Source: Oscillospiraceae bacterium (GTDB lineage: Bacteria > Bacillota > Clostridia > Oscillospirales > Oscillospiraceae). From it: a stretch of DNA of 47,638 nucleotides. Location: the NCBI GenBank assembly GCA_015067635.1, contig SVMA01000001.1, positions 90,913-138,550 of the forward strand. Reading direction: 5' to 3'. A program made the position numbers and the translations under genes. The notes under the pieces were generated by a model, which was not told the origin of the DNA, searched no databases, and saw nothing but the letters and a program-made list of their open reading frames with translations. Below are positions 8,000 through 16,838 of this stretch, piece by piece; the stretch's first letter is position 1; each line of letters starts with the position of its first letter.

Positions 8000-9058
8000 A
8001 TGGAACTGACAGAGCGAAAGAAAAAGGTACTGCGTACCATTGTGGATTTGTACATCCGTACTGCTGAGCCGGTTGGCTCAAAGGCCATTGCTGAATTGCC
8101 GGACATGAATTACTCCTCCGCTACCATTCGTAATGAAATGGCAGACCTTACTGCCATGGGTTATTTGGAACAGCCCCACACCAGTGCCGGTCGGGTGCCC
8201 TCCGCGGCAGGATATCGGTTGTATGTGGATGAGCTGATGGCGGATTACCGCCTGACCATGGATGAGACCAATACCATCAATTCCGCCATTGAGGAAAAGA
8301 TGGAAAAGATGGATAAGCTGATGGAAAAGGTGGCCAAATTGGTTTCCCAGGCTACGGACCTGCCCGCCATTTCCGTGGCATCCCGTTCCGGCGGTGCCAC
8401 AGTCAAGCGTTTTGATCTGATTCTGGCCGGTGCAGGCAGCTTCATTCTTGTGGTGATGCTCAGCAATGACCAGGTGGTCAATAAGCTGATCAAATTACCC
8501 CTGAATGTGGGTGAGAATGAGCTGAAGCTCCTGTCCGCAGTGCTCAACGCCGCTATGACGGAATTGCCGGCAGAGGAATTCACCCCCGCCCTTCTGGAGC
8601 GTTTGATCCATTCCGCCGGTGCAGCTGCCAGCTTAGTGCCGGTTATCGTGGACTTCACCGCGGAAACCCTGCGCAATCAAAGCAGTACCAATATGGCGGT
8701 TGCCGGTCAGGCAAGACTCCTTCGCCAGCCGGAATACCACGACATCCAAAAGGCGCAACGGATGCTTACCACATTGGATGAGGATGCGCTTTCCTCCCTT
8801 CCCGCAGTAATGCAGGGCAGCAACGGCACCAAGGTGCTGGTCGGACCGGAGAATGTTTCAGAGGAATTGAAAGACACCTCCGTGGTTATGACGAAATTCG
8901 ACATTGGCGACGGCCTGCAGGGTATGATCGGCGTAGTAGGACCCACCCGTATGGATTATGCCAAGGTCACTGCCCGTCTGAGTTATTTTGCCGAGAGTCT
9001 CAGTAAGATGTTCGGCAAGCCCGAACAACCGAGCTTGCCGGAAGCAAAAGAAGAATAA
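8000..9058 (+). CDS. hrcA: Heat-inducible transcription repressor HrcA
   Basis: HrcA binds CIRCE and represses chaperone operons; GroEL normally keeps it active until heat stress diverts the chaperonin. The 352-residue protein begins LTERKKKVLRTIVDLYI and continues with the winged-helix segment EPVGSKAIAE and the SAGRVPSAAGYRLYVDELM motif of the family. ATG 8000 follows AAAGGAGG at 7987-7994. It is first in the dnaK operon and is controlled by the tandem CIRCE in front of it. A CIRCE copy is also found before groES at 42872. Confidence 0.97.
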   Translation: MELTERKKKVLRTIVDLYIRTAEPVGSKAIAELPDMNYSSATIRNEMADLTAMGYLEQPHTSAGRVPSAAGYRLYVDELMADYRLTMDETNTINSAIEEKMEKMDKLMEKVAKLVSQATDLPAISVASRSGGATVKRFDLILAGAGSFILVVMLSNDQVVNKLIKLPLNVGENELKLLSAVLNAAMTELPAEEFTPALLERLIHSAGAAASLVPVIVDFTAETLRNQSSTNMAVAGQARLLRQPEYHDIQKAQRMLTTLDEDALSSLPAVMQGSNGTKVLVGPENVSEELKDTSVVMTKFDIGDGLQGMIGVVGPTRMDYAKVTARLSYFAESLSKMFGKPEQPSLPEAKEE

Positions 9059-9066
9059 AAGGATAC

Positions 9067-9101
9067 TGTCATCGCGAACCGGCCCGCAGACCGCAATGAC
9101 A
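9067..9101. repeat. Palindromic intergenic repeat, TGTCATTGCGAA family (short copy)
   Basis: TGTCATCGCG (9067-9076) pairs with CGCAATGACA (9092-9101) with one C/A mismatch. The first 14 bases differ by one from the copies at 22801-22845 (minus) and 37088-37132 (plus). It fills the hrcA-grpE gap. Confidence 0.7.
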
Positions 9102-9120
9102 CACTATTGGAGGATATATT

Positions 9121-9630
9121 GTGGCAAAGAAGGAAAAAGAAAAGAAAGAAACCCCTGTTGAGGAAACAGTGGAGACCCCCGTGGAGGAAACACCGGAAGT
9201 TAATCCCTTTGAGGAAAAATATAACGCTGAGCATGATGCCCACCTGCGGCTGGCCGCAGAGTATGACAATTTTCGCAAGCGTACCGCCAAGGAAAAGGAA
9301 ATGTCCTATGCCAACGGCAAGGCCGATGCAGTGGAAAAGCTGCTTCCGGTGTATGACAATCTCTCCCGGGCAATGAATCAGGAAACCGCCGATGCCGCCT
9401 ATAAAAAAGGTGTGGAAATGACCATGAATGAGCTGGTGAAGATTCTTACCGGACTGGGCGTGGAAATCTTCGGTGCTGTGGGTGATGAATTTGACCCGAA
9501 TCTGCACAATGCGGTCATGCATACTGAGGACGATTCCGTGGCGGAAAACACCATCACCCAGGTGTTCCAGCAGGGCTTCAAAATGGGTGAAAAAATCGTC
9601 CGCTTTGCCATGGTTCAGGTAGCAAATTAA
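9121..9630 (+). CDS. grpE: Nucleotide exchange factor GrpE
   Basis: GrpE releases ADP from DnaK. The 169-residue protein starts at GTG 9121 with GGAGG at 9109-9113. It has an acidic, Glu/Pro/Thr-rich tail (residues 1-35), a long dimer helix containing AAEYDNFRKRTAKEKE (about 57-72) and the C-terminal beta domain with PNLHNAVMH and QQGFKMGEKIVRFAMVQVAN, the usual GrpE end. Gene order hrcA-grpE-dnaK-dnaJ is the standard Firmicutes arrangement. Confidence 0.96.
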   Translation: MAKKEKEKKETPVEETVETPVEETPEVNPFEEKYNAEHDAHLRLAAEYDNFRKRTAKEKEMSYANGKADAVEKLLPVYDNLSRAMNQETADAAYKKGVEMTMNELVKILTGLGVEIFGAVGDEFDPNLHNAVMHTEDDSVAENTITQVFQQGFKMGEKIVRFAMVQVAN

Positions 9631-9637
9631 AAAAATA

Positions 9638-9744
9638 GCGGCCGAAGGCCGCCTCAGCTCCCCTTGTGAGGGGAGCTGGACAAAATCTTTGATTTTGGAC
9701 TGTGGGGTAGTTTCTCTCCCCCAGTCACGCTGTCCGCGCGACAG
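9638..9744. repeat. Multi-hairpin intergenic repeat between grpE and dnaK
   Basis: Four inverted repeats follow one another: GCGGCC/GGCCGC (9638-9652), CAGCTCCCCT/AGGGGAGCTG (9655-9678), CAAAATC/GATTTTG (9681-9697) and CTGTC/GACAG (9730-9744). The phrase CAGTCACGC also occurs in the eutL-eutE gap. There is no T-run placed as in a terminator, so read-through to dnaK is expected. The look is that of a dispersed, non-coding repeat element. Confidence 0.6.
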
Positions 9745-9793
9745 AGAGGGCAACAAATTTGTAAACTATTTTCATTCTTAGGAGGAAATTATT

Positions 9794-11602
9794 ATGGGTA
9801 AAATTATTGGTATCGATTTGGGCACAACCAACTCTTGTGTGGCTGTTCTGGAAGGCGGCGAGCCTGTTGTCATCGCCAACGCCGAAGGTGGCAGAACCAC
9901 CCCCTCTGTGGTGGGCTTCTCCAAAACCGGTGAGCGTTTGGTCGGTCAGGTGGCAAAGCGTCAGGCTGTCACCAACGCCACCCGTACCGTGGCTTCCATC
10001 AAGCGCCACATGGGTGAAAACTACCGCGTAGACATTGACGGCAAAAACTATACACCTCAGGAGATTTCTGCCATGGTGCTGCAGAAGCTGAAGGCTGATG
10101 CGGAAGCCTATCTGGGTCAGCCCGTGACTGAGGCCGTCATTACCGTTCCGGCTTACTTCTCCGACGCACAGCGTCAGGCTACCAAGGATGCCGGCAAGAT
10201 CGCAGGACTGGACGTTAAGCGTATCGTCAACGAGCCCACTGCAGCCGCTTTGGCATACGGTCTTGATAAGGAAAACGAGCAGACCATCATGGTCTATGAC
10301 CTGGGTGGCGGCACCTTTGACGTTTCCATTTTGGAAATCGGTGACGGTCTGGTGGAAGTAAAAGCCACCGCCGGTGACACCCGTCTGGGCGGTGACGACT
10401 TTGACCAGCGGATCATGGACTACCTGGTTGCTGAATTCAAAAAAGACGAAGGTATCGACCTGACTGCTGACCGCGCCGCTATGCAGCGTCTGAAGGAAGC
10501 GGCAGAAAAGGCAAAGATTGAGCTGTCCGGCGTAACCACTACCGTGGTCAACCTGCCCTATATCACTGCCAACGCTGAAGGTCCCAAGCACCTGGACGTA
10601 TCCCTGAGCCGTGCAAAGTTCAACGAGCTGACCCACGATTTGGTGGAGCGCACTCTGAAGCCCGTTCATCAGGCTTTGTCCGATGCCGGTTTGAAGGCCA
10701 GCGACCTGCACAAGGTTCTGCTGGTAGGCGGTTCCACCCGTATTCCTGCTGTGCAGGAGGCGGTTAAGGGTATCACCGGTAAGGATGGCTTCAAGGGCAT
10801 CAACCCCGATGAATGTGTAGCTGTCGGTGCCGCCATTCAGGGCGGTGTGCTCACCGGTGACGTGCAGGACATCCTGTTGCTGGACGTTACGCCCCTGTCT
10901 CTGGGTATTGAGACCATGGGCGGTGTTTTCACCCGACTGATCGACCGCAATACCACCATTCCCACTCGCAAGAGCCAGATCTTCTCCACTGCGGCAGACG
11001 GTCAGACCTCTGTTGAGGTCCATGTCCTGCAGGGCGAACGGGAAATGGCCGCTTACAACAAGACACTGGGCCGCTTCCAGCTCAGCGGTATTGCTCCCGC
11101 ACCTCGGGGTGTTCCTCAGATCGAGGTCACCTTCGATATTGATGCCAACGGCATCGTGAAGGTCTCCGCCAAGGATCTGGGTACCGGCAAGGAGCAGAAC
11201 ATCTCCATCACCGCCTCTACCAATCTCTCTCAGGAGGACATTGACAAGGCTGTGAAGGAAGCTGAGCAGTTTGCCGCCGAGGACAAGGCAAAGAAGGAAG
11301 AAGTGGATACCCACAACGCCGCAGATCAGACCGTTTACCAGACTGAAAAGGCTTTGACCGATCTGGGCGACAAGATTTCTGCCGACGAAAAGGCTTCCAT
11401 CCAGAGCGCTGTGGACAATCTGAAGGAAGTTAACAAGGGAACGGATATTTCTGCCATTAAGGCCGCCACCGAGGAAGTGCAAAAGGCCTTCTATGCGGTA
11501 TCTGAAAAGCTGTATCAGCAGGCAAATCCCCAGGGTCAGCCCGGTGCCGGTGAACCCGGAGATGACGGTGTGGTGGATGCCGACTACGAAACCGTTGACT
11601 GA
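9794..11602 (+). CDS. dnaK: Chaperone protein DnaK (Hsp70)
   Basis: DnaK binds exposed hydrophobic peptides in an ATP-dependent cycle with DnaJ and GrpE. The 602-residue product shows [14 protein letters not shown] at the N-terminus, the phosphate loop [12 protein letters not shown] near 170, [13 protein letters not shown] near 310 and the linker and substrate domain beginning [14 protein letters not shown] near 360. The C-terminus ends in an acidic tail ([10 protein letters not shown]) as expected for a cytosolic Hsp70. ATG 9794 follows AGGAGG. It lies 163 nt after grpE, the gap being filled by repeats. Confidence 0.98.
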   Translation: MGKIIGIDLGTTNSCVAVLEGGEPVVIANAEGGRTTPSVVGFSKTGERLVGQVAKRQAVTNATRTVASIKRHMGENYRVDIDGKNYTPQEISAMVLQKLKADAEAYLGQPVTEAVITVPAYFSDAQRQATKDAGKIAGLDVKRIVNEPTAAALAYGLDKENEQTIMVYDLGGGTFDVSILEIGDGLVEVKATAGDTRLGGDDFDQRIMDYLVAEFKKDEGIDLTADRAAMQRLKEAAEKAKIELSGVTTTVVNLPYITANAEGPKHLDVSLSRAKFNELTHDLVERTLKPVHQALSDAGLKASDLHKVLLVGGSTRIPAVQEAVKGITGKDGFKGINPDECVAVGAAIQGGVLTGDVQDILLLDVTPLSLGIETMGGVFTRLIDRNTTIPTRKSQIFSTAADGQTSVEVHVLQGEREMAAYNKTLGRFQLSGIAPAPRGVPQIEVTFDIDANGIVKVSAKDLGTGKEQNISITASTNLSQEDIDKAVKEAEQFAAEDKAKKEEVDTHNAADQTVYQTEKALTDLGDKISADEKASIQSAVDNLKEVNKGTDISAIKAATEEVQKAFYAVSEKLYQQANPQGQPGAGEPGDDGVVDADYETVD

Positions 11603-11613
11603 TTAACCCCACA

Positions 11614-11671
11614 AAGGGGCGGCATTCGCCGCCCCTTGTTGGTGCGTTTATCCCTTCCCCTCATGGGAAGG
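11614..11671 (+). other. Stem-loops between dnaK and dnaJ
   Basis: AAGGGGCGGC/GCCGCCCCTT with loop ATTC (11614-11637) is a strong 10-bp hairpin but is followed by GTTGG rather than a T-run, so it could be a partial terminator or mRNA 3'-end stabiliser lowering dnaJ expression. A second, CCTTCCC/GGGAAGG (11653-11671), resembles repeat pieces seen at 37044 and 37232. Confidence 0.5.
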
Positions 11672-11707
11672 CTAACGATTGCTCCGTATATTTCATGAGG
11701 TGAATTT

Positions 11708-12844
11708 ATGGCAGACAAACGAGATTATTATGAAGTGCTGGGCGTTCAAAAGGATGCCAGCGCGGAGGATATCAAAAAAGCCTACCGCAAGCAGGCTCTG
11801 AAATACCATCCCGACCGCAATCCCGACAGCAAGGACGCAGAGGAAAAATTCAAAGAAGCCGCGGAAGCTTATGAAGTCCTCTCCGACGACGAAAAGCGCA
11901 GCCGCTATGACCAGTTCGGGCATGCCGGCGTAGACCCCAACTTCGGCGGTGGTCAGGGTGGTTACGGCGGCTTTGGCGGTTTTGGAGATTTCGGGGACCT
12001 GGGAGATATTTTCGGCTCCTTCTTTGGGGGCGGTGCTTCCCGCAGTGCCCGTCAAAACGGCCCCCGTCGGGGTGAGGATGTGGGTGCACGCCTGGATCTT
12101 AGCTTTGAAGAAGCCGCTTTTGGCTGTGAAAAAGAGGTTTCCGTCCATAGAATTGAGAACTGCTCCGTCTGTAACGGTTCCGGCTCTGCCGACGGCAAGG
12201 TGGAGACCTGTTCCTACTGTAAGGGTGCAGGTCAGGTGCGCACCACCCAGAATTTCCTGGGCATGAACATGCAGTCCACCTCCGTATGCCCCCAATGTAA
12301 CGGTCGGGGCAAGCTGGTGAAAAATCCCTGCAATACCTGCCGGGGCAAGGGCAAGGTTCGCCGCACACAGAAAATCAAGGTGAAAATCCCTGCCGGTATC
12401 GACCACGGTCAACGGGTGCGCGTACCCGGAGAGGGCTGTGTAGGCAGTAACGGCGGACCCAGCGGCGACGTAATGGTAGATATCCTCCTTCGGCGACACC
12501 CCATCTTCAGTCGGGATACCTACACGGTTTTCTGTGAGGTTCCGCTGACCTTCAGTCAGGCCGCCCTGGGCGGTGAGATTCAGGTTCCTACTCTGGACGG
12601 AAAAGTGAATTTTGAAATTCCCGAGGGCACGCAGACCGGAACTGTATTCAGCATCCGGGATAAGGGCATCCCGCATCTGAACAATCCCCGCCGTCGGGGC
12701 GACCACCGGTTTGCGGTGGTGGTGGAAACGCCTACCCGTCTGAACAAGGAGCAGAAGGAGCTTTTGAAAAAGCTGAACGAATCCCTGGAAGAAACACCCA
12801 AACGCAAAAAATTCTTTGACACGCTGAAAGACCTGTTTGACTAA
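11708..12844 (+). CDS. dnaJ: Chaperone protein DnaJ (Hsp40)
   Basis: DnaJ delivers substrates to DnaK and stimulates its ATPase. In the 378-residue product the J domain carries HPD at 34-36, followed by a Gly/Phe-rich stretch (about 79-110), four CxxCxGxG zinc-binding repeats (cysteines 152/155, 168/171, 194/197, 208/211) and C-terminal substrate-binding domains. This is a type I DnaJ. It is the last gene of the hrcA operon, with a strong terminator right after the stop. Confidence 0.98.
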   Translation: MADKRDYYEVLGVQKDASAEDIKKAYRKQALKYHPDRNPDSKDAEEKFKEAAEAYEVLSDDEKRSRYDQFGHAGVDPNFGGGQGGYGGFGGFGDFGDLGDIFGSFFGGGASRSARQNGPRRGEDVGARLDLSFEEAAFGCEKEVSVHRIENCSVCNGSGSADGKVETCSYCKGAGQVRTTQNFLGMNMQSTSVCPQCNGRGKLVKNPCNTCRGKGKVRRTQKIKVKIPAGIDHGQRVRVPGEGCVGSNGGPSGDVMVDILLRRHPIFSRDTYTVFCEVPLTFSQAALGGEIQVPTLDGKVNFEIPEGTQTGTVFSIRDKGIPHLNNPRRRGDHRFAVVVETPTRLNKEQKELLKKLNESLEETPKRKKFFDTLKDLFD

Positions 12845-12848
12845 TCCC

Positions 12849-12887
12849 ATCCCGGAGCAGTTTTGCTCCGGGATTTGTGCTTTTTTC
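12849..12887 (+). terminator. Rho-independent terminator of the dnaK operon
   Basis: ATCCCGGAGCA (12849-12859) pairs perfectly with TGCTCCGGGAT (12864-12874), loop GTTT, then TTGTGC and six T. Confidence 0.9.
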
Positions 12888-12939
12888 TTCCGGACAAAGG
12901 GCTTAAAAGATACTTTACAATTGAAAATCACAATACGAC

Positions 12940-12968
12940 TTGCGAAAATGCTTAAAATGTCGTATAAT
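12940..12968 (+). promoter_or_regulatory. Promoter of the acyltransferase-glycosyltransferase pair
   Basis: TTGCGA (12940-12945) and a perfect TATAAT (12963-12968) with 17 nt between. The 5' UTR would be about 45 nt. Confidence 0.7.
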
Positions 12969-13017
12969 GATCTCAATCAGTATCGTACCTTCCTGTACAA
13001 CCCAAGGAGATCCCGAA

Positions 13018-13488
13018 ATGAAATTCGCAAATTGCGCTATTTATCTTGCCGTTATCGGCACTTTAAGTTTTTATCTCGGCCGCATCGTGCCAAAGAAATG
13101 GTTCCATAGCAACAGCTTCCTTTTCCGCTGCCGGAAATGGGAGAAAAACGGGCAATGGTATCTTCGGCTGCATATCCGGAAATGGCACAGATGTCTGCCG
13201 GATATGAGCAAAATCTTCTCCCGTCTCATGCCTGCCAAGGCCATTGACCAATCCGTTGATGAAAAAAAGCTGCAGCTCATGATCCAGGAAACCTGTGTCG
13301 CAGAAGCTACCCATGCGGCCCTGATGGTAGCAGGCTGCGCTTGCCTGGTGATTTGGCCCGGCATCGGCGGCTTTGTAATTACCCTGATAAATGCCATAGG
13401 AAATTTACCGTTCGTTCTTATCCAGCGGTTCAACCGTCCGCGGCTGGAACGCCTGCTAAAAAAATACACTCAGGAGGTTGTGGGATGA
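13018..13488 (+). CDS. CrtO-like acyltransferase (glycosyl-4,4'-diaponeurosporenoate acyltransferase family)
   Basis: This 156-residue, membrane-bound protein resembles the staphylococcal CrtO family. Seen motifs are RKWEKNGQWY (about 39-48), the IRKWHRCLPDM segment (53-63), IQETCVAEATH (90-100) and the C-terminal NLPFVLIQRFNRPRL (130-144). One membrane segment lies at about 4-23 and hydrophobic sequence at about 101-137. CrtO acylates the sugar of a carotenoid glycoside. No carotenoid gene is visible here, and the gene is translationally coupled (ATGA) to a lipid-type glycosyltransferase, so acylation of a glycolipid is a reasonable inference. ATG 13018 follows AAGGAG. Confidence 0.7.
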   Translation: MKFANCAIYLAVIGTLSFYLGRIVPKKWFHSNSFLFRCRKWEKNGQWYLRLHIRKWHRCLPDMSKIFSRLMPAKAIDQSVDEKKLQLMIQETCVAEATHAALMVAGCACLVIWPGIGGFVITLINAIGNLPFVLIQRFNRPRLERLLKKYTQEVVG

Positions 13489-14582
13489 AGATTCTATTGC
13501 TAAGCTGCAACACCGGACAGGGTCACAACTCTGTTGCCAATGCTGTGGTGGAAACCTTGGAGAACCGCGGCAACACCTGCGAAATTGTAGATGCGCTCGG
13601 TTTTATTTCCGAACGCACTTCCAAATTTGTGTCCTGGGGACACAGCTTTATTTACTGCCACTGCCCCAGCGTATTCAGTGTCGGCTATGGCGTAACGGAA
13701 AAGCACCCCAAAATGTTGGGAGAAGGCTCCATGGCCTATTGGCTTTTTGGCCGCGGCTCAGAGGATTTGTACAACTACTGCCAAGAGCATTGCTTTGATG
13801 CGGTTATCTGCACCCACGTCTTTGCGGCTTTGATGCTTACGGATATGCAGCGTGCCTATAATTATTCCATTAAAAGCTATTTCGTAGCTACGGATTATTC
13901 CACTTACCCCTGGGCACCGGCATGCACAATGGATGCGTTCTTTATCCCGGCAGAAAGTGTTGCGGAAAGCTTTGGCGACGGTGTTACCGTTACCACCGGC
14001 ATTCCCGTTTATCAGCGCTTCTTCCAGGAGCTGGACAAGACCGAGGCAAAAAAGGCATTGAACATCGCTGAATACAAAAAGCATATTCTTGTAATGTGCG
14101 GCAGCATGGGCTGCGGTCCCATAGAAGAGATCACCAAACGGATCGTTTCGGGAATGACCGATTCCTGCGTGCTGTCCATCATCTGCGGTACCAACGAGCG
14201 TCTGTATAACCGCCTGTCCACCGCCTATCAGAGCAATCCCAACGTCATCATTCACGGCTTTGTCCGCAATGTCCACGAAATGATGTCCGCCGCGGATATC
14301 TACGTCACCAAGCCCGGCGGCATCAGCACCACGGAAGCAATGGCGAAGGGTCTGCCCATGGTCCTTGTGGATGCCGTTGCCGGCTGTGAGGATTATAATA
14401 TGCACCATTTCCAGGAGATCGGCGGTGCCGTCGCCTCCAAGGAGCCCAAGGAAATTGCGGAGCTTTGTCTGGAGCTTCTGGAAAACGATGCCCAGCGGGA
14501 GCAGATGCGTCAAAATCTGCTGCGCAATCGGAAAAACAGCGCAGTTATCATCTGCGATTATTTGCAGGAGCACTTATCTTAA
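13485..14582 (+). CDS. MGDG-synthase / processive diacylglycerol glucosyltransferase-like protein
   Basis: The 365-residue product has the two-domain layout of GT28-type lipid glycosyltransferases such as MGDG synthase and UgtP. The N-terminal glycine loop with GQGHNSVANAVVETL (residues 11-25) begins the MGDG_synth domain, and KPGGISTTEAMAKGLPMVL lies near 276-294 in the donor-binding domain. Such enzymes add hexose from a UDP-sugar to diacylglycerol at the cytoplasmic membrane face. ATG 13485 has AGGAGG upstream and overlaps the acyltransferase stop. The acceptor and sugar are not known. Confidence 0.85.
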   Translation: MKILLLSCNTGQGHNSVANAVVETLENRGNTCEIVDALGFISERTSKFVSWGHSFIYCHCPSVFSVGYGVTEKHPKMLGEGSMAYWLFGRGSEDLYNYCQEHCFDAVICTHVFAALMLTDMQRAYNYSIKSYFVATDYSTYPWAPACTMDAFFIPAESVAESFGDGVTVTTGIPVYQRFFQELDKTEAKKALNIAEYKKHILVMCGSMGCGPIEEITKRIVSGMTDSCVLSIICGTNERLYNRLSTAYQSNPNVIIHGFVRNVHEMMSAADIYVTKPGGISTTEAMAKGLPMVLVDAVAGCEDYNMHHFQEIGGAVASKEPKEIAELCLELLENDAQREQMRQNLLRNRKNSAVIICDYLQEHLS

Positions 14583-14596
14583 CGGAATATTTCATC

Positions 14597-14650
14597 ATAC
14601 CCACGCATATCCTGTACCAAATTTCCAATGGGAGGGATGTGCGTGGGTAT
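14597..14650 (+). promoter_or_regulatory. Inverted repeat covering the start of the YlmC-like gene
   Basis: ATACCCACGCATAT (14597-14610) and ATGTGCGTGGGTAT (14637-14650) are complementary at 13 of 14 positions. The 26-nt loop holds the SD GGGAGG (14630-14635), and the preferred GTG start (14643) is inside the 3' arm. In an RNA this would sequester initiation. Alternatively the dyad is a DNA operator. Confidence 0.55.
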
Positions 14651-14927
14651 TCGCGTAACGGACTTACATTGCAAGGAGGTCATCTGCGTCTCCGACGGGC
14701 GTAGGCTGGGATTTGTCTCGGATGTGGAAATCACCGTTCCGGAGGGCTGTGTGCTGGCCATCGTGGTTCCGGGTCCCTGTCGGTTGCTGGGGATTATCGG
14801 CAGGCAGGAGGATTATGTCATACCGTGGAGGTGTATCCGCCGCGTCGGTCCGGACATTATTCTGGTGGATATTTGTCCGGAGGAGTGCTGTCGACCACGC
14901 ACCAAGCCTCTTTGGCTTCCATTTTAA
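14643..14927 (+). CDS. YlmC/YmxH-family PRC-barrel sporulation protein
   Basis: The 94-residue product matches the small PRC-barrel family YlmC/YmxH, found in spore-forming Firmicutes: RVTDLHCKEVICVSDGRRLG near the start, then VSDVEITVPEG and a repeat-like second half with PWRCIRRVGPDIILVD. Its molecular role is not established. I chose GTG 14643 because GGGAGG lies 7 nt upstream; ATG 14628 precedes the SD and ATG 14637 is only one base from it. It is cysteine-rich at the C-terminus (CPEECC). The start is inside an inverted repeat. Confidence 0.78.
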   Translation: MGIRVTDLHCKEVICVSDGRRLGFVSDVEITVPEGCVLAIVVPGPCRLLGIIGRQEDYVIPWRCIRRVGPDIILVDICPEECCRPRTKPLWLPF

Positions 14928-14968
14928 GAAAAAGTTGGAATAAGTCCGAATTTTTTTGGAAAAAATAC

Positions 14969-14997
14969 TTGCAAAACTGTCTTTGATGCAGTATAAT
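14969..14997 (+). promoter_or_regulatory. Promoter of rpsB-tsf
   Basis: TTGCAA (14969-14974) and perfect TATAAT (14992-14997), spacer 17 nt. Confidence 0.85.
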
Positions 14998-15003
14998 GTT
15001 TCG

Positions 15004-15126
15004 GCATGGGCTTTTCCATGACATTATTACACCACACACCCGGGGACCTGTCGCTCCCGTGTCCGATGACGGACGGGCGGCCGGGATGAACGGGGTGGAG
15101 GAAAAAACAAAAGGAGAAAATCAAAA
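15004..15126 (+). promoter_or_regulatory. Structured GC-rich 5' leader of rpsB
   Basis: The leader of about 120 nt contains a nested stem: GTCCG/CGGAC capped by ATGA, extended past a GT bulge by CCC/GGG (about 15056-15077), within CCCGG (15039-15043) and CCGGG (15081-15085). Ribosomal S2 genes are often autoregulated at their leader, so this may be an S2-responsive structure, but no described motif was recognised. The SD is AAAGGAG at 15110. Confidence 0.4.
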
Positions 15127-15867
15127 ATGTCTGTCGTATCTATGAAACAACTGTTGGAGGCCGGCGTACACTTCGGTCACCAAACCCGTCGCTGGAACCC
15201 CAAAATGGCTCCCTACATCTACACCGAGCGTAACGGCATCTACATCATCGACCTGCAGAAGACTGCAAAGAAGCTGGAAGAAGCTTATAGCTTCATCCGC
15301 GAGACTTCTGCTAACGGTGGTAACATTCTGTTCGTCGGCACCAAGAAGCAGGCTCAGGATGCCATCAAGGAAGAAGCAATCCGCTGCGGCGGTTACTATG
15401 TCAACGCCCGTTGGCTGGGCGGCATGATGACCAACTTCCGCACCATGCGTACCCGTATTGACCGTCTGGCTCAGCTGCGCAAGATGGAAGCTGACGGCAC
15501 CTTCGCTATGCTTCCCAAGAAGGAAGTTATTCAGCTCCAGGGCGAAATCGAGAAGCTGGAAAAGTATCTGGGCGGCGTGAAGGAAATGAAGAAGCTGCCT
15601 GCTGCTCTGTTTATCGTTGACCCCCGCAAGGAGCGCAATGCAATTGCAGAAGCTCATAAGCTGGGTATTCCCATCGTGGCAATCGTGGACACCAACTGCG
15701 ACCCCGACGAAATCGACTATGTCATCCCCGGTAATGATGACGCAATCCGCGCCATCCGCCTGATCGCCGCTGCAATGGCAAGCGGTGTCATCGAAGGCCG
15801 TCAGGGTGAGGACGCTGTCGCTGAGATCGTTGAGACCGCTGAGGTCGCGGCTCCCGAGGCTGAATAA
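15127..15867 (+). CDS. rpsB: 30S ribosomal protein S2
   Basis: S2 is a small-subunit ribosomal protein. The 246-residue product starts with [26 protein letters not shown], read here in parts as [11 protein letters not shown] and RRWNPKM, and includes the family block [20 protein letters not shown] and [16 protein letters not shown]. The acidic C-terminal tail is normal. It starts at ATG 15127 after AAAGGAG. It is followed 30 nt later by tsf, the usual pairing. Confidence 0.98.
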   Translation: MSVVSMKQLLEAGVHFGHQTRRWNPKMAPYIYTERNGIYIIDLQKTAKKLEEAYSFIRETSANGGNILFVGTKKQAQDAIKEEAIRCGGYYVNARWLGGMMTNFRTMRTRIDRLAQLRKMEADGTFAMLPKKEVIQLQGEIEKLEKYLGGVKEMKKLPAALFIVDPRKERNAIAEAHKLGIPIVAIVDTNCDPDEIDYVIPGNDDAIRAIRLIAAAMASGVIEGRQGEDAVAEIVETAEVAAPEAE

Positions 15868-15897
15868 TTCACAGATAGATTTTAGGAGGATACCAAA

Positions 15898-16827
15898 ATG
15901 GCTTTTACCGCATTGGACGTTAAGAAACTCCGTGAAATGACCAACGTTGGCATGATGGACTGCAAGGCAGCTCTGACTGCTACCGACGGTGATATGGACA
16001 AGGCTGTGGACTGGCTCCGGGAAAAGGGTCTGGCCAAGGCCGCCAAGAAGGCTGACCGCATTGCCGCTGAAGGCGTTGCTTACGCAACCGTCGTCAATGG
16101 CGTGGGCGTCGTGATCGAAGTCAACTCCGAGACCGACTTTGCCGCCAAGACCGAAGCTTTCCTGGATCTTGTCAAGAATCTGGCTGAGGTCGTTGCAACC
16201 CAGAACCCCGCAGACATCGAGGCTCTGAAGGCCTGCACCTACCCCAACTCCACTTTGACCGTTACTGAGATTATGCAGGAGAAGGTTATGTCCATCGGCG
16301 AGAATATGCAGATCCGCCGTTTCTCCCGCTTTGCCGAAAACACTTCCGTTTCCTATGTGCACGCCGGCGGCACCCACGGTGTTCTGGTAAACCTGGCAGT
16401 GGAAGGCGATATCGACGCAACCGAGATCGGCAAGAATGTTGCTATGCAGATTGCCGCTATGGGCGCAAAATACTGGGACAAGAGCCTGGTTCCCCAGGCA
16501 GATGTTGACCACGAGCTGGCCGTTCAGGTCGCTGCTATGGACAACGATCCCAAGATGGCTTCCAAGCCCGCACAGGTGAAGGAAAAGATTGCTCAGGGTA
16601 AGATCGCTGCCTTCTTTAAGGAGATCTGCCTGCTGCAGCAGGACTTCGTCCGTTCCGACCTGTTCCAGGGTGATGTGGCCGGTTACATTGCTGATGCCGG
16701 CAAGAAGCTGGGCGGCAAGGTGACCTTCGTGGATGCTATTCACTACGTCAAGGGCGAAGGCATCGAAAAGAAGGAAGAGAACTTCGCTGACGAAGTTGCG
16801 GCTCAGATCGCAAGCGCCAAGAAGTAA
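15898..16827 (+). CDS. tsf: Elongation factor Ts
   Basis: EF-Ts exchanges GDP for GTP on EF-Tu. The 309-residue protein carries the UBA-like N-terminus LREMTNVGMMDCKAAL (residues 11-26), the core TDFAAK motif near residue 80, and the dimerisation domain. AGGAGG precedes ATG 15898. A strong terminator follows directly, so pyrH and frr, which often follow tsf in Firmicutes, are not in this transcript. Confidence 0.98.
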   Translation: MAFTALDVKKLREMTNVGMMDCKAALTATDGDMDKAVDWLREKGLAKAAKKADRIAAEGVAYATVVNGVGVVIEVNSETDFAAKTEAFLDLVKNLAEVVATQNPADIEALKACTYPNSTLTVTEIMQEKVMSIGENMQIRRFSRFAENTSVSYVHAGGTHGVLVNLAVEGDIDATEIGKNVAMQIAAMGAKYWDKSLVPQADVDHELAVQVAAMDNDPKMASKPAQVKEKIAQGKIAAFFKEICLLQQDFVRSDLFQGDVAGYIADAGKKLGGKVTFVDAIHYVKGEGIEKKEENFADEVAAQIASAKK

Positions 16828-16838
16828 TTAAAAAATTG

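Noticed and set aside
9638..9744. Terminator between grpE and dnaK
   Set aside because: Stems are not followed by a T-run on the plus strand, and dnaK has no convincing promoter of its own in the gap.
9725..11482. Long open frame on the minus strand opposite dnaK (585 residues)
   Set aside because: It mirrors the strongly biased codon use of dnaK, has no SD-led start, and translates to low-complexity His/Gly/Val-rich sequence with no recognisable family.
14581..14620. SigE/SigG promoter for the YlmC-like gene
   Set aside because: GGAATATT and CATAC-like boxes are only about five bases apart, far from the normal spacing.
15121..16743. Long minus-strand open frame opposite rpsB and tsf
   Set aside because: It crosses two real genes and their gap; it is explained by codon bias of the sense genes.
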